Shown here: piece after piece, positions 1 through 8,504 of the stretch
Position numbering within the stretch: position 1 is the first letter of the stretch
Layout of the letters: every line of letters begins with the position of its first letter
Assembly (NCBI RefSeq): GCF_000747525.1
Contig: NZ_CP009278.1
Span: 1,922,001-1,986,000, forward strand
Origin: Sphingobacterium sp. ML3W
GTDB taxonomy: Bacteria; Bacteroidota; Bacteroidia; Sphingobacteriales; Sphingobacteriaceae
DNA length: 64,000 bases
Direction: 5' to 3'
Translations under genes and position numbers: made by a program
The notes under the pieces: generated by a model
Database searches by the model: none
What the model was told of the DNA's origin: nothing
What the model saw: the letters and a program-made list of their open reading frames with translations, nothing else

Positions 1-114
1 GGGTTCTCTTAATAATATGAGTTAAATTTTTTATGTAGGCTATATATCGAGTTGGAGTAAAACAATTTTCGAATGACGACGTTGTATCAATAATTTCAAT
101 TACTGTAAAGCTAT

Positions 115-1164
115 ATGCATTCAAACTTACGCTATTTAATATTTCTGGTATTTATGACTTCATGTGGAATCATGCATAATGTGCCTATTTCACAGAAACC
201 TAACTCATTTGTCCAGCCTAATATATCCAACTCTTTTGTGGATCAAAATGGTAATTTCTATCCTGATAATTGGCGTAAGACCTATGGTAATCCTCCTCGT
301 AACGGGAAAAGGGACGCTTACTCTTTGATGAAAATTGCGGCAGATCGGGGTATCACAGATGATCTAACGGGGTTTGAAACTCAAAAACTTAAAGATTTTA
401 AACAGCATGTGAAGGCAAAGAAACGTGTCTTTATTTTTGTCCATGGTTTTAATGCCAATAACGAAGAGGTGAATGAAAGCTACGGTTATATCCAAAAGCT
501 CATTAAAATCAATACGAAAGACGATGAAATTGTCCGTTTTTATTGGGACGGTCTGTGGACGAGCAATCCTTTTGCAGGTGCAAAAATTTGGTTTACGGCG
601 ACGTCCTTCAGTCAGATGGCAGGTGAGTTTGGCTTAAGACGTGTGCTGAATACCATGTCTAATAAAGATATTTATATCATTTCGCACAGTAGGGGCGCAT
701 CAGTAGTCTTGAGTGCATTGGCCGAGCCGCATTTCAATGAGAAATTTGTGAAAGAAATCAAGGAAATACATAAAGTCGATGTTGATAATGCGAAAGAATT
801 GATGGAGAATAAAAATCGGATTACCTGCATCATGTTGGCCCCCGCAGTTGGTTTAAAAGATTTTAAATCCAAAGAAGTGGGCGATGAATCTTTTTGTTCC
901 TTTAGTCCGCAGGTGAAAAAAATACATATCACGATCAATAATACGGATAAGATGCTTAAGAAATTTTTTGGATTTCTTGCCGATAAGCTGAATCCAACAG
1001 ATCTGGGTTATAAAGATAATGTATACAATGAGCTGATAAAGGAATATACTTGTTTTGATAAAACTGATTTTTCGGGCATGGAAAGTCATGCCTTTAATAG
1101 CTATATCCGCAATGCAAAGTTCAAGACGATGTTAAAAGCAAACGGTATCACTTTGAATAAGTAG
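115..1164 (+). CDS. Lipoprotein alpha/beta hydrolase (DUF900-like)
   Basis: Probable membrane-anchored serine hydrolase of unknown substrate. The N-terminus is a short hydrophobic signal ending in a lipobox (FMTSC, Cys17), so the mature protein is probably lipidated. Residues 104-112 (RVFIFVHGF) match the first core beta-strand and oxyanion region of alpha/beta hydrolases. SHSRG at 190-194 is the nucleophile elbow, with Ser192 as the likely nucleophile. The region between them (FYWDGLW) resembles DUF900-type hydrolases. It stands alone on the plus strand and converges on the DUF2236 gene, with 5 bp between the ends. The 114 bases upstream show no clear promoter. The fold is well supported; the exact family and substrate are not. 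Confidence 0.75.
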   Translation: MHSNLRYLIFLVFMTSCGIMHNVPISQKPNSFVQPNISNSFVDQNGNFYPDNWRKTYGNPPRNGKRDAYSLMKIAADRGITDDLTGFETQKLKDFKQHVKAKKRVFIFVHGFNANNEEVNESYGYIQKLIKINTKDDEIVRFYWDGLWTSNPFAGAKIWFTATSFSQMAGEFGLRRVLNTMSNKDIYIISHSRGASVVLSALAEPHFNEKFVKEIKEIHKVDVDNAKELMENKNRITCIMLAPAVGLKDFKSKEVGDESFCSFSPQVKKIHITINNTDKMLKKFFGFLADKLNPTDLGYKDNVYNELIKEYTCFDKTDFSGMESHAFNSYIRNAKFKTMLKANGITLNK

Positions 1165-1169
1165 GTAAG

Positions 1170-2372
1170 TTATTGATTTTTATTGTTCGCTCGTTTGTTG
1201 TAGGTAAGGTAGATTCTTTTGACCTCCAATTGTTCGGCTCTTCCTTTTTTGATAAGCAGATGTCGCTGTTGTGCTAGTTTAGCCTTGCTGTTTCGCATTT
1301 TGTTCTTTAATACATTTAAATAGGCGATGGCACCGATTTTTGTTGTATCGAGTCCTAAAAGCCGACAGGAATAACTGCCCAAGAGGTAATGGTTGTAGTA
1401 CAGGTGGATTTCCCGCATCATTTTACGGCCTAAAGCGGACTCTGGATAGTAGGCTACTATAGGTTCCTCTTGAAGTGCATGGGCTAATAATTTGGAATCG
1501 GCATCACCTTCCTTTTGTGTCATAGTCCAATAATAAAGTGATTCGATAGCCTGCTGCTCGGTATCTGGGAGCAGCTGCAGGGGAATACCTAATAGGTGAC
1601 CGATGTATTTCCAGAGATGAAGGAGCCCTGTTATCTCCTCCGGAAGAATTTGAAACTTCATGCGCTGTAAGCCCACCATAAAGACTAATGAAAAGCCCAG
1701 GTTGGTGGCTAGCATGTCCCAGTGATTGAGTGGAATACCCCATTCGGATTTGTCCCAGTTTGTTTTAGCTAGAATATTGATCCGGGAGAAGGAGTGGATC
1801 ATGCGGGTTTCAATGACTTTCTGAAATCCAATCTGATTCCTTCTTAAAGCGCCTTTTCCCATGACATCTACCCAGAAATCTACAGTATCAGCAAGTCGCT
1901 TTACAGCTCCTTTTTTCAAAGCTCCTGTATAAATTAAGGGCTTGTTGATGGCCGCTGATTCGTAACCACCCATAAGGCAGTAATCGCGCAATACAATTAA
2001 GCCACTTAGCCCCGCGCGTTGACTAAGGTCTATTCCCCTTTCCAGAAGCTCCCAATCGAGCCATGATGGCGAAGGGTCTATCTGGTTGAAAAAGACATCT
2101 AGCGCTTCTTTAAAGGGGGCTGCGACAGCAGTTGGATCTGCGATATAATCTTTTATGAGCTGCTGCCCTTTGGTAAATCCAACTTGTTGATGCAGTTGTT
2201 TGACCAACGTATCGGCTAGCTCATCGTAGGAGAAGAGGTAAGGGATAAAATCTTTCGCCTGATTGAGATCTGGTTTCTGCTGTAGTTTTTCTAAAAGACC
2301 TACTCCAGCACCCATTGTCCAATAATGGTGGAAGGAGGAGGTATTGGTTTTAAAGCGGCTCGGTATTTCCAT
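1170..2372 (-). CDS. Oxygenase MpaB family protein (DUF2236)
   Basis: Resembles the MpaB/latex-clearing-protein superfamily (DUF2236), whose characterised members are b-type heme oxygenases that cleave polyisoprenoid chains. It is all-helical at 400 aa, about the usual length. Family-like blocks include LRDYCLMGGYESAAINKP near residue 127, RMIHSFSR near residue 190 (the region of the arginine and histidine used for heme in Lcp) and NHWDMLATNLGFSLVF near residue 216. There is no signal peptide, so it is probably cytoplasmic. It is the last gene of a minus-strand run; its start lies one base from the end of the 120-aa gene, which suggests translational coupling. The family call is by recognition; substrate and heme content are not shown. 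Confidence 0.8.
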   Translation of the reverse strand: MEIPSRFKTNTSSFHHYWTMGAGVGLLEKLQQKPDLNQAKDFIPYLFSYDELADTLVKQLHQQVGFTKGQQLIKDYIADPTAVAAPFKEALDVFFNQIDPSPSWLDWELLERGIDLSQRAGLSGLIVLRDYCLMGGYESAAINKPLIYTGALKKGAVKRLADTVDFWVDVMGKGALRRNQIGFQKVIETRMIHSFSRINILAKTNWDKSEWGIPLNHWDMLATNLGFSLVFMVGLQRMKFQILPEEITGLLHLWKYIGHLLGIPLQLLPDTEQQAIESLYYWTMTQKEGDADSKLLAHALQEEPIVAYYPESALGRKMMREIHLYYNHYLLGSYSCRLLGLDTTKIGAIAYLNVLKNKMRNSKAKLAQQRHLLIKKGRAEQLEVKRIYLTYNKRANNKNQ

Positions 2373-2373
2373 T

Positions 2374-2736
2374 TTAATTGTCCATATCCCAACTCATAAA
2401 ATGACCCACAGCTGCTAAGGTATTGGATGCGTAGGTGAAATCGAAATCCATATAGTCGGACTGGCAGGAGCTTGTATCGCTGCAACAGAATTGACGGTCG
2501 ATATTGAAGGTGATGCGAAATTGTCCCTTCTTTTGGTTCTCGTTAAAGGTGAAGTTCGTGATGGTAAGATCTCCAATCTGCGGAGCACCATCTTTATCTG
2601 CTAGGCTATCGAATACCAGTTCCTGTATCTTTTTGCGGTCCTCCGCTGTGATTTTATCAAGTAGTAAAGCGAAATTTTGTTCGACTTCCTTTACTTCTGT
2701 ATCTGTGATCGCTATGTTTAATTTGATTGTTGACAT
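2374..2736 (-). CDS. Hypothetical protein with Cys-rich patch
   Basis: A 120-aa protein I do not recognise. The N-terminal half is charged and helical, with a KITAEDRKKIQELVFDSL segment. The C-terminal half looks beta-rich (ITNFTFNENQ, FRITFNIDRQF) and contains CCSDTSSC around residues 86-93, three cysteines that could bind a metal or form disulfides. No signal peptide is visible, which makes metal or redox chemistry in the cytoplasm more likely than structural disulfides. It overlaps the upstream YgjP-like gene by 19 bases and lies directly against the DUF2236 gene, so the three are almost certainly co-transcribed. A role linked to the oxygenase is inference from position only. Confidence 0.7.
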   Translation of the reverse strand: MSTIKLNIAITDTEVKEVEQNFALLLDKITAEDRKKIQELVFDSLADKDGAPQIGDLTITNFTFNENQKKGQFRITFNIDRQFCCSDTSSCQSDYMDFDFTYASNTLAAVGHFMSWDMDN

Positions 2737-3359
2737 GTTTTTAGTGTATAAGCAATTTGGTGTTCCATATCCTGCTCTTCGGGAAAATAAGCTGCTCTTA
2801 GGTGCGGGGTAAAAGCAAAGTGCTCTGCTAGTGCCCTAAATGTAAGGTAGGTGAGCTCTGTAACCGATAAGCAGGTTATAGCGCTGCTAAAAGTAATGTT
2901 ATTGTTAGGATGAAGGATATATAGATTCTTTGTCAATGCCCTAAGTTTGATTGTTCCTACTAAGACTTTCAACTCTTGCTCCCAGTAGCTGATTAAATCT
3001 GACAACTGCTGTAGTGCAAACTGCTTTCCCCAAGCTTTTAGCCGTTTTTGATAGTCAGCATTTCCCTTACAATACAGGGTAACGGTTTTATTTTTAACCT
3101 GTATCTTGTTTGAAGGACTGTTCTTAATGATTTTGAGTAAATAGTTTTGTTGAAAAAATCGAAGCGGCTGATTGTGATACTCGATTTCTTCAGTAACCGG
3201 ATTAATGATTTTCTTGCTTTTGATAAACTGCTCTAATGTATCGATGTCAATGTCCGCTGGAGCGATGATGGTCGGGGTATTGTGTTGTATAGTCAATCGG
3301 ACGTTTTTGGAGTCCGTTGTCATGATTTTATAATTTTTTCCAGCGATTTCGATGTACAT
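2718..3359 (-). CDS. Degenerate YgjP-like (DUF45) protein lacking HExxH
   Basis: First gene of the minus-strand run. The N-terminus (residues about 18-55, NVRLTIQHN, IIAPADI, LEQFIKSKK) follows the pattern of YgjP/DUF45 proteins, which are SprT-like zinc metallopeptidases, and the middle fits the same architecture. Where the family has its HExxH zinc site the protein reads FRALAEHF, so both expected metal histidines and the catalytic Glu are not in register, and the usual WGSC segment reads KLRALTKN. If the homology is right this is a catalytically dead relative. The alternative is an unrelated protein with chance resemblance; a profile comparison would decide. The coding call is firm because of length and overlap with the next gene. 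Confidence 0.65.
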   Translation of the reverse strand: MYIEIAGKNYKIMTTDSKNVRLTIQHNTPTIIAPADIDIDTLEQFIKSKKIINPVTEEIEYHNQPLRFFQQNYLLKIIKNSPSNKIQVKNKTVTLYCKGNADYQKRLKAWGKQFALQQLSDLISYWEQELKVLVGTIKLRALTKNLYILHPNNNITFSSAITCLSVTELTYLTFRALAEHFAFTPHLRAAYFPEEQDMEHQIAYTLKTCQQSN

Positions 3360-3442
3360 ATAGAAATTAAATGTTCGACCTTGTAAACTTAATACTTACT
3401 TTTATTAAGTTTGTCATTAAATTAAAACAAATAAACGGTAAT

Positions 3443-5446
3443 ATGAAAAAACATTCAGTTCTTGCTGCTTTAATGATGTGTGGAGGGGTTCTCTTTGCAC
3501 AGCAAAATCCAGCTATCAATACAGCATTTATGGATAAGAGTGTTCGTCCTCAGGATGATTTTTACAATTTTGTAAATGGCCAGTGGATGAAAACAGTATC
3601 GATACCTTCAGATAAAGCGCGATGGGGATCTTTTGACGAGTTGCGTGAAAACACGGATATTGCGACTTTAAAGATTTTGAAAGAATCGCTAAGTACAACA
3701 TTTGAAAAAGGTACAGACGGTCAAAAGATCGGTGATCTGTATCATTCTTATATTGATTTTGATAAGCGTAATCAATTGGGGATAAGTCCGATTAAACCTT
3801 ATTTGGATAAAATAGAGGCAATAAAGGATTTTAATGGATTGTATAATTATCTGGTAGAGGTGACCCCAATCGGTGGCAATCCTTTTTTTGGAGCTTATGT
3901 ATATGCGCATTTAAAAAACAGTAATGTCAATACAGTTTATTTAGGAGCAGCAAGTTTAGGTTTAGGGCGTTCTTATTATCAAGTGGTGGATGCTAAAAAC
4001 ACAGAAACATTAGGTGATTACTCCAACTTCATTTCGACGCTGTATAGTAAAGTAGGGCAACGTACACGTGACTTAAAAGGTCCTAAAATCGTTGCTTTTG
4101 AAAAGGAGTTGGCTAAAAATCTAAAGACAGTAGAGCAATCTCGTGATGCTGATAAACGCTATAATCCTGTTGCAGTTTCCGACCTGAAGAAAATGGTCAA
4201 AAATATAGATATTGCAAAATATCTGAAAGACACTGGTTTTAAGTCGGATACGGTAATCGTTTCGGAACTGGCATATTACCAAAATCTGGACAAGGTGTTG
4301 AAGCCTGAGAATCTGGAAACGATTAAAGAAGTGTTAAAATTTAACGTGATGAATGATGCTGCATCGTATCTAACGGCAGATTTGGACCAGCTTAATTTTG
4401 ATTTCTGGGGTAAAAAACTGAAAGGGCAAAAAGAGCAGCGCGATCTTGAAAAAAGAGGTGTTGAGTTTGTAAACAGTGTTGCAGGAGAGCTTTTAGGAAA
4501 GTTATATGTAAAAGAAAATTTCCCTCCTGAAGCAAAAGAACAAGCTGAAGAATTGGTTGGTTATCTGATCAAATCTTTTGAGCAGCATATCAATGACTTG
4601 AAGTGGATGTCTGCGGAAACTAAAGTAAAGGCATTGGAAAAATTGGCTAAGTTCAATGTTAAGATTGGTTATACGGATAAATGGAAAGATTACGCTACTT
4701 TAAATGTAGGATCATCCTTATTCGACAATGTAATGAGTGCACAAAAATGGTCGTTTGAGCAAAACCTAGCGAAACAGGGTAAGCCTGTAGATAAAAGCGA
4801 ATGGGGAATGACACCTCAAACTGTCAATGCTTATTATAGCCCATTATTTAATGAAATCGTATTTCCTGCAGCAATTTTACAACCACCATTTTATGACTAT
4901 AAAGCAGATGCAGCGGTTAACTTTGGTGGTATCGGAGCAGTTATCGGACATGAGTTGTCTCATGGATTTGATGATCAAGGTGCGAAGTATGACGGAAATG
5001 GTAACTTGAACAATTGGTGGACTGAAGCGGATAAAACTAAGTTTGAAGCTTCTGCTGATGCTTTGGTAAAACAATTTGAGGCTTACGAACCTGTACCAGG
5101 TGTGAAGGTGAACGGTCGTTTTACTTTAGGTGAAAACATTGGTGATTTAGGCGGTTCTTCCGTTGCTTTTGATGCATTGAAGATGTATTTGAAAGATAAA
5201 GGAAATCCAGGTTTAATCGATGGATATACGCAAGAACAACGCTTTTTCTTGTCTTGGGCAACTATCTGGAGAACTAAAACAACGGATGAGTTTGTGGTCA
5301 ATCAAGTGAAGACCGATCCACATTCGCCAGCGCAGTACCGTGCTTTTGCACCTATTATCAATTTGGATGGATTCCATGATGCCTTTGATACCAAGGAAGG
5401 GGATAAGTTATTTGTCCCTAAAAATGATAGAATCGTAATTTGGTAG
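3443..5446 (+). CDS. Secreted M13 family zinc metallopeptidase (neprilysin/PepO-like)
   Basis: Zinc endopeptidase of the neprilysin family, which cuts short peptides; here exported. I start at the second Met because it begins a clean signal peptide (MKKHSVLAALMMCGGVLFAQ); an in-frame ATG 72 bases upstream would bury that signal. The zinc motif HELSH is at residue 503 and the third-ligand motif ENIGD at 564, the expected spacing for M13. NAYYSP and the C-terminal half match the catalytic domain; the N-terminal PQDDFYNFVNGQW is the classic M13 opening. The protein ends in IVIW where several M13 members have CxxW, so one disulfide is probably absent. No lipobox is seen, so the periplasm is likely. 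Its end is followed by a strong hairpin. Confidence 0.93.
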   Translation: MKKHSVLAALMMCGGVLFAQQNPAINTAFMDKSVRPQDDFYNFVNGQWMKTVSIPSDKARWGSFDELRENTDIATLKILKESLSTTFEKGTDGQKIGDLYHSYIDFDKRNQLGISPIKPYLDKIEAIKDFNGLYNYLVEVTPIGGNPFFGAYVYAHLKNSNVNTVYLGAASLGLGRSYYQVVDAKNTETLGDYSNFISTLYSKVGQRTRDLKGPKIVAFEKELAKNLKTVEQSRDADKRYNPVAVSDLKKMVKNIDIAKYLKDTGFKSDTVIVSELAYYQNLDKVLKPENLETIKEVLKFNVMNDAASYLTADLDQLNFDFWGKKLKGQKEQRDLEKRGVEFVNSVAGELLGKLYVKENFPPEAKEQAEELVGYLIKSFEQHINDLKWMSAETKVKALEKLAKFNVKIGYTDKWKDYATLNVGSSLFDNVMSAQKWSFEQNLAKQGKPVDKSEWGMTPQTVNAYYSPLFNEIVFPAAILQPPFYDYKADAAVNFGGIGAVIGHELSHGFDDQGAKYDGNGNLNNWWTEADKTKFEASADALVKQFEAYEPVPGVKVNGRFTLGENIGDLGGSSVAFDALKMYLKDKGNPGLIDGYTQEQRFFLSWATIWRTKTTDEFVVNQVKTDPHSPAQYRAFAPIINLDGFHDAFDTKEGDKLFVPKNDRIVIW

Positions 5447-5470
5447 TTCTGATTAAATTATAATAAAAAA

Positions 5471-5499
5471 GGGCCAGCGTTTATCGCTGGCCCTTTTTT
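5471..5499. terminator. Bidirectional rho-independent terminator
   Basis: A perfect 9-bp stem, GGGCCAGCG/CGCTGGCCC (5471-5479 and 5485-5493), with a 5-base loop. It has a T-run on the plus strand and an A-run before it, so it can serve both the M13 peptidase (plus) and ribF (minus), which converge here. Confidence 0.9.
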
Positions 5500-5514
5500 A
5501 TTATAATTTTTATT

Positions 5515-6489
5515 TTAGAAAAGTAAAGCTCTAATTTGTCTTTCGTCTTCTTGGATTTGATCTTTCATTTCTTGTAAAGAATCAAATCGCTCATCATGAC
5601 GGATGAAGTGTAAAAATTTAACACGTAATGTCTTTCCATAGATATCTTCGTTGAAATCAAATAGACTGATTTCAATGCTTCTGTTCATCCCGTCTACAGT
5701 AGGACGGGTTCCAATATATCCCATTCCTTTCGCAACTGTATGGGGCTCGTTTTCGATATATTCGCCAGTTGTAATATTTTGCAAGTGATCGAAAATATGT
5801 ACTTCTACGGCGTAAATACCATAGGCTGGAATAAGCTTATGTTGTTCATGCACTTGAAGGTTGGCCGTTGGAAAACCAATGGTTCTACCAATTTGGTCTC
5901 CTCTAATGACTGTTCCTGTTAATTCGAATGGATAACCGAGGTACAGGTTTGCTGTGTTTATATCACCAGTTATCAATGCAAGACGAATACGGGTCGATGA
6001 TACTGCTACATCGTTGATATCTTGTTCGGGTATTTGTTCCACCGAATAATCAAAAATATCAGCGTACTGTTGAAGGTCTTTTAATGAACCTTTTCTATCT
6101 TTTCCGAAATGATGGTCATAACCTATGACAATCTTTTTAGTTCCCAGTTTTCCAACTAATACATTACTAATGTATTCTTCTGGAGTCTGGTTTGAGAAAT
6201 CCCTTGAAAAAGGGGTGATGATTAAATGATCGATATCCAGTTGCGCAAGTCTACTCACTTTTTCCTCAATATCGTTAATGAGACGTAAACTATCATCATC
6301 AGGATTGATAATAAGTCTTGGGTGCGGGTAGAAGGTTAATAATACCGTTTCACCATTGATTTTTTTTGCACATTCTTTTAAATGAGTTAATATCTTCTGA
6401 TGACCAATATGTACACCGTCAAACGTACCTATGGTGACAACTGCATTATCCAATGCTTTAAAATCATCTAAACTTCTATAAATTTTCAT
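5515..6489 (-). CDS. ribF: Bifunctional riboflavin kinase/FMN adenylyltransferase
   Basis: Makes FMN from riboflavin and then FAD. The N-terminal nucleotidyltransferase domain (about 1-180) carries TIGTFDGVHIGHQKIL with the HxGH motif, the GYDHHFGKDRKG loop, and SSTRIR. The C-terminal riboflavin kinase domain (about 185-310) has GRTIGFPTANL, the PTAN signature, and the YGIYAVEV and FDFNEDIYGK blocks. Length 324 aa is normal for the bifunctional enzyme. It lies 43 bases downstream of truB on the same strand, a common pairing in bacteria, and ends at the bidirectional hairpin. Cytoplasmic. No FMN riboswitch is visible upstream, so expression is probably constitutive with truB. Confidence 0.96.
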   Translation of the reverse strand: MKIYRSLDDFKALDNAVVTIGTFDGVHIGHQKILTHLKECAKKINGETVLLTFYPHPRLIINPDDDSLRLINDIEEKVSRLAQLDIDHLIITPFSRDFSNQTPEEYISNVLVGKLGTKKIVIGYDHHFGKDRKGSLKDLQQYADIFDYSVEQIPEQDINDVAVSSTRIRLALITGDINTANLYLGYPFELTGTVIRGDQIGRTIGFPTANLQVHEQHKLIPAYGIYAVEVHIFDHLQNITTGEYIENEPHTVAKGMGYIGTRPTVDGMNRSIEISLFDFNEDIYGKTLRVKFLHFIRHDERFDSLQEMKDQIQEDERQIRALLF

Positions 6490-6532
6490 TTAATGAAATA
6501 TTTGCGGGAGATTAACAAAAAGAACCTCAATA

Positions 6533-7270
6533 TTAAGCCTGAGGTGCTGTTAAACTAATTTCTTTGTGAGCCTTTATTTTGTGGATTAATTCTTCTAAAT
6601 ACCATGCTTTATCAACATGGTATTCGCCGCTTTTGGTCCTTCTTAACGAGCTGAGATGACCACCGCTATGGAGTGTTTTTCCAAAGTCGTAAGCGAGTGA
6701 GCGTATATACGTTCCTTTACTACAGGATACTCTAAAATGGACAATTGGCATTTCGATTTTTTCGATGATAAAGCTATTGATGGATACTTTTCGAGTTTTT
6801 AATTCGACTGTTTCACCACGACGTGCTTTTTCATAAATACGTTCTCCGTTTATCTTGATAGCTGAATGAGCGGGAGGATATTGGTCTATATCACCCTCAA
6901 AACTCTTCGCAGCATCGTGAATCATCTGTTCCGTAATGTGATCGGTTGGAAAGGTCTCATCAACTTCTGTTTCGAGATCGTAAGAGGGGGTAGTACCACC
7001 TAAGGTGATCGTGCCGGTATACTCTTTGTCTTCTGCTTGGTAGCTGTCTATTTTTTTCGTGAATTTACCTGTACATACGATTAACAATCCTGTTGCTAAT
7101 GGATCTAATGTACCTGCATGCCCTACTTTTATTTTTAGAGGTTTGATTGAGTTTCGGATTTTACCAACCACATCAAAACTTGTCCAAGTAAGCGGTTTAT
7201 CTATCAATAACATTTGACCCTCGGCAAATGAAAATGCCTGTTCTATTTGATCTTTTTCGTTGTTTTCCAT
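6533..7270 (-). CDS. truB: tRNA pseudouridine(55) synthase TruB
   Basis: Isomerises U55 to pseudouridine in the T-loop of tRNAs. Motif VGHAGTLDPLATGLL holds the catalytic aspartate (Asp56); KEYTGTITLGGTTPSYDLE and the later CSKGTYIRSLAYDFG are standard TruB blocks. At 245 aa it is a short TruB lacking a large C-terminal PUA domain, as is usual in Bacteroidota. The gene sits between uppP and ribF on the minus strand. The 170-bp gap before it holds a good -7 element, so it may have its own promoter in addition to read-through from uppP. Confidence 0.95.
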   Translation of the reverse strand: MENNEKDQIEQAFSFAEGQMLLIDKPLTWTSFDVVGKIRNSIKPLKIKVGHAGTLDPLATGLLIVCTGKFTKKIDSYQAEDKEYTGTITLGGTTPSYDLETEVDETFPTDHITEQMIHDAAKSFEGDIDQYPPAHSAIKINGERIYEKARRGETVELKTRKVSINSFIIEKIEMPIVHFRVSCSKGTYIRSLAYDFGKTLHSGGHLSSLRRTKSGEYHVDKAWYLEELIHKIKAHKEISLTAPQA

Positions 7271-7374
7271 TCATTAATTTGCATTAGATCATTGATTATT
7301 GTTTTCAATTAGGGTATTGTTAGAAACAAAGTCTAATTGAATAAAATCAAGCTGAACTTTAATTGCTTTTTTTG

Positions 7375-7382
7375 CAAAGGTA
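7375..7382 (-). promoter_or_regulatory. Candidate -7 element for truB-ribF
   Basis: On the minus strand the sequence reads TACCTTTG followed by C, an exact match to the Bacteroidota -7 consensus TAnnTTTG. It is about 105 bases before the truB start. No clear TTG -33 box is present at the expected spacing. Confidence 0.5.
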
Positions 7383-7440
7383 CTAATAATTTTTACGATA
7401 GATACCGAAAGTAGAAGTGCATTTTAGATAGTTTTAGGAA

Positions 7441-8256
7441 TTAGTTATTCCAAAAAAACACCAATAAAGCTATACCAATAATAATGCGGTACCAGCCCCA
7501 GAACTTAAATCCGTATTTCGTTAGAACCGTTATAAATGACTTTACAGCAATCATTGCAACGACAAATGCGACAACATTACCTACGATAAAAACAATGATG
7601 TTTTCATTGCTCGAAAGTATCATTTCATACCCTTTTTGTGCATGGGCTGTTCCTTCTCCCCAAGTTTTTACAAAAACGGAATAAACCGTTACTGCCAACA
7701 TCGTAGGAACGGCTAAAAAGAATGAAAACTCAGCAGCAGCTTTTCTATCCAACCCTTGGGTCAGACCCCCTATGATCGAGGCTGCAGAACGTGAAGTTCC
7801 TGGCATCATCGCTAAACACTGCCAAAAACCGATAATCAATGCTTTTTTAATAGGAATATCTTTCTCGTCTAAAATTTTAGGATTCTTAAACCATTTGTCG
7901 ACAAATAAGAGAACGACACCACCTAGTACCAAAACGGTAGAAATAGCGATTTGATTCCCTAATACGGCCTCAATTTTGTCATCTAATAGTTTTCCAAGAA
8001 CTAGCGCTGGGATAACAGCGATTGCTAATTTATAATAGAGCTGTATGTTTTTAACGTCAAAAAATTTCTTCCAGTAAAGTACTACAATAGAAAGAATAGC
8101 ACCAAATTGGATAGATACCTGAAACATTTTAAGGTATTCGCTTTCCTGCATACCCATTAAAGCTGCAGTAAATCCCATATGTGCTGTAGACGAAATCGGA
8201 AGATATTCAGTTAAGCCTTCTACAATAGCTAGAAGGATGGCTTCAAATAAAGACAT
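7441..8256 (-). CDS. uppP: Undecaprenyl-diphosphatase UppP (BacA)
   Basis: Integral membrane phosphatase that recycles the lipid carrier undecaprenyl diphosphate for peptidoglycan and O-antigen synthesis; it also gives basal bacitracin tolerance. The family motifs are clear: EGLTEYLPISSTAH near residue 13 and PGTSRSAASIIGG near residue 152 (active-site Ser/Arg). Around seven to eight hydrophobic segments are seen, and 271 aa is the normal length. It begins 15 bases after the DUF3098 gene, in the minus-strand series with ftsX, which links septum and wall functions. Confidence 0.96.
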   Translation of the reverse strand: MSLFEAILLAIVEGLTEYLPISSTAHMGFTAALMGMQESEYLKMFQVSIQFGAILSIVVLYWKKFFDVKNIQLYYKLAIAVIPALVLGKLLDDKIEAVLGNQIAISTVLVLGGVVLLFVDKWFKNPKILDEKDIPIKKALIIGFWQCLAMMPGTSRSAASIIGGLTQGLDRKAAAEFSFFLAVPTMLAVTVYSVFVKTWGEGTAHAQKGYEMILSSNENIIVFIVGNVVAFVVAMIAVKSFITVLTKYGFKFWGWYRIIIGIALLVFFWNN

Positions 8257-8271
8257 AGTTTGGCTTTTCTT

Positions 8272-8502
8272 TTATTTAGATTTTGGTTTGTAAAGAATGG
8301 CGACAAAACCCAATGCAAAGCCTAGTACGATGACAATGGGTGCTAAAGTGATTTTAGTGAAATTATAGATATCTGTCTTACCACTCATTAAGAAGAAACC
8401 AATGATAACAATGATTATACTTACTATAAATAATTGATAATTTACTTTTGTGAAAACAAATGAACCTTTGTTTGTCGTTGGGGATTTTTTGATTTGAGCC
8501 AT
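8272..8502 (-). CDS. DUF3098 small membrane protein
   Basis: 76-aa protein with a short basic N-terminus and two predicted membrane helices (about residues 23-42 and 49-69), ending in the basic tail YKPKSK. It matches DUF3098, a small family of Bacteroidota usually found between ftsX and uppP. Its start is 2 bases after the ftsX stop, so it is co-translated with ftsX. Function is unknown; the constant position suggests a role beside FtsX in division or wall metabolism, which is inference. Confidence 0.85.
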   Translation of the reverse strand: MAQIKKSPTTNKGSFVFTKVNYQLFIVSIIIVIIGFFLMSGKTDIYNFTKITLAPIVIVLGFALGFVAILYKPKSK

Positions 8503-8504
8503 TT

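Noticed and set aside
2504-2812. 102-codon plus-strand frame
   Set aside because: It lies antisense to the 120-aa and YgjP-like genes, has serine-rich low-information composition and no start context.
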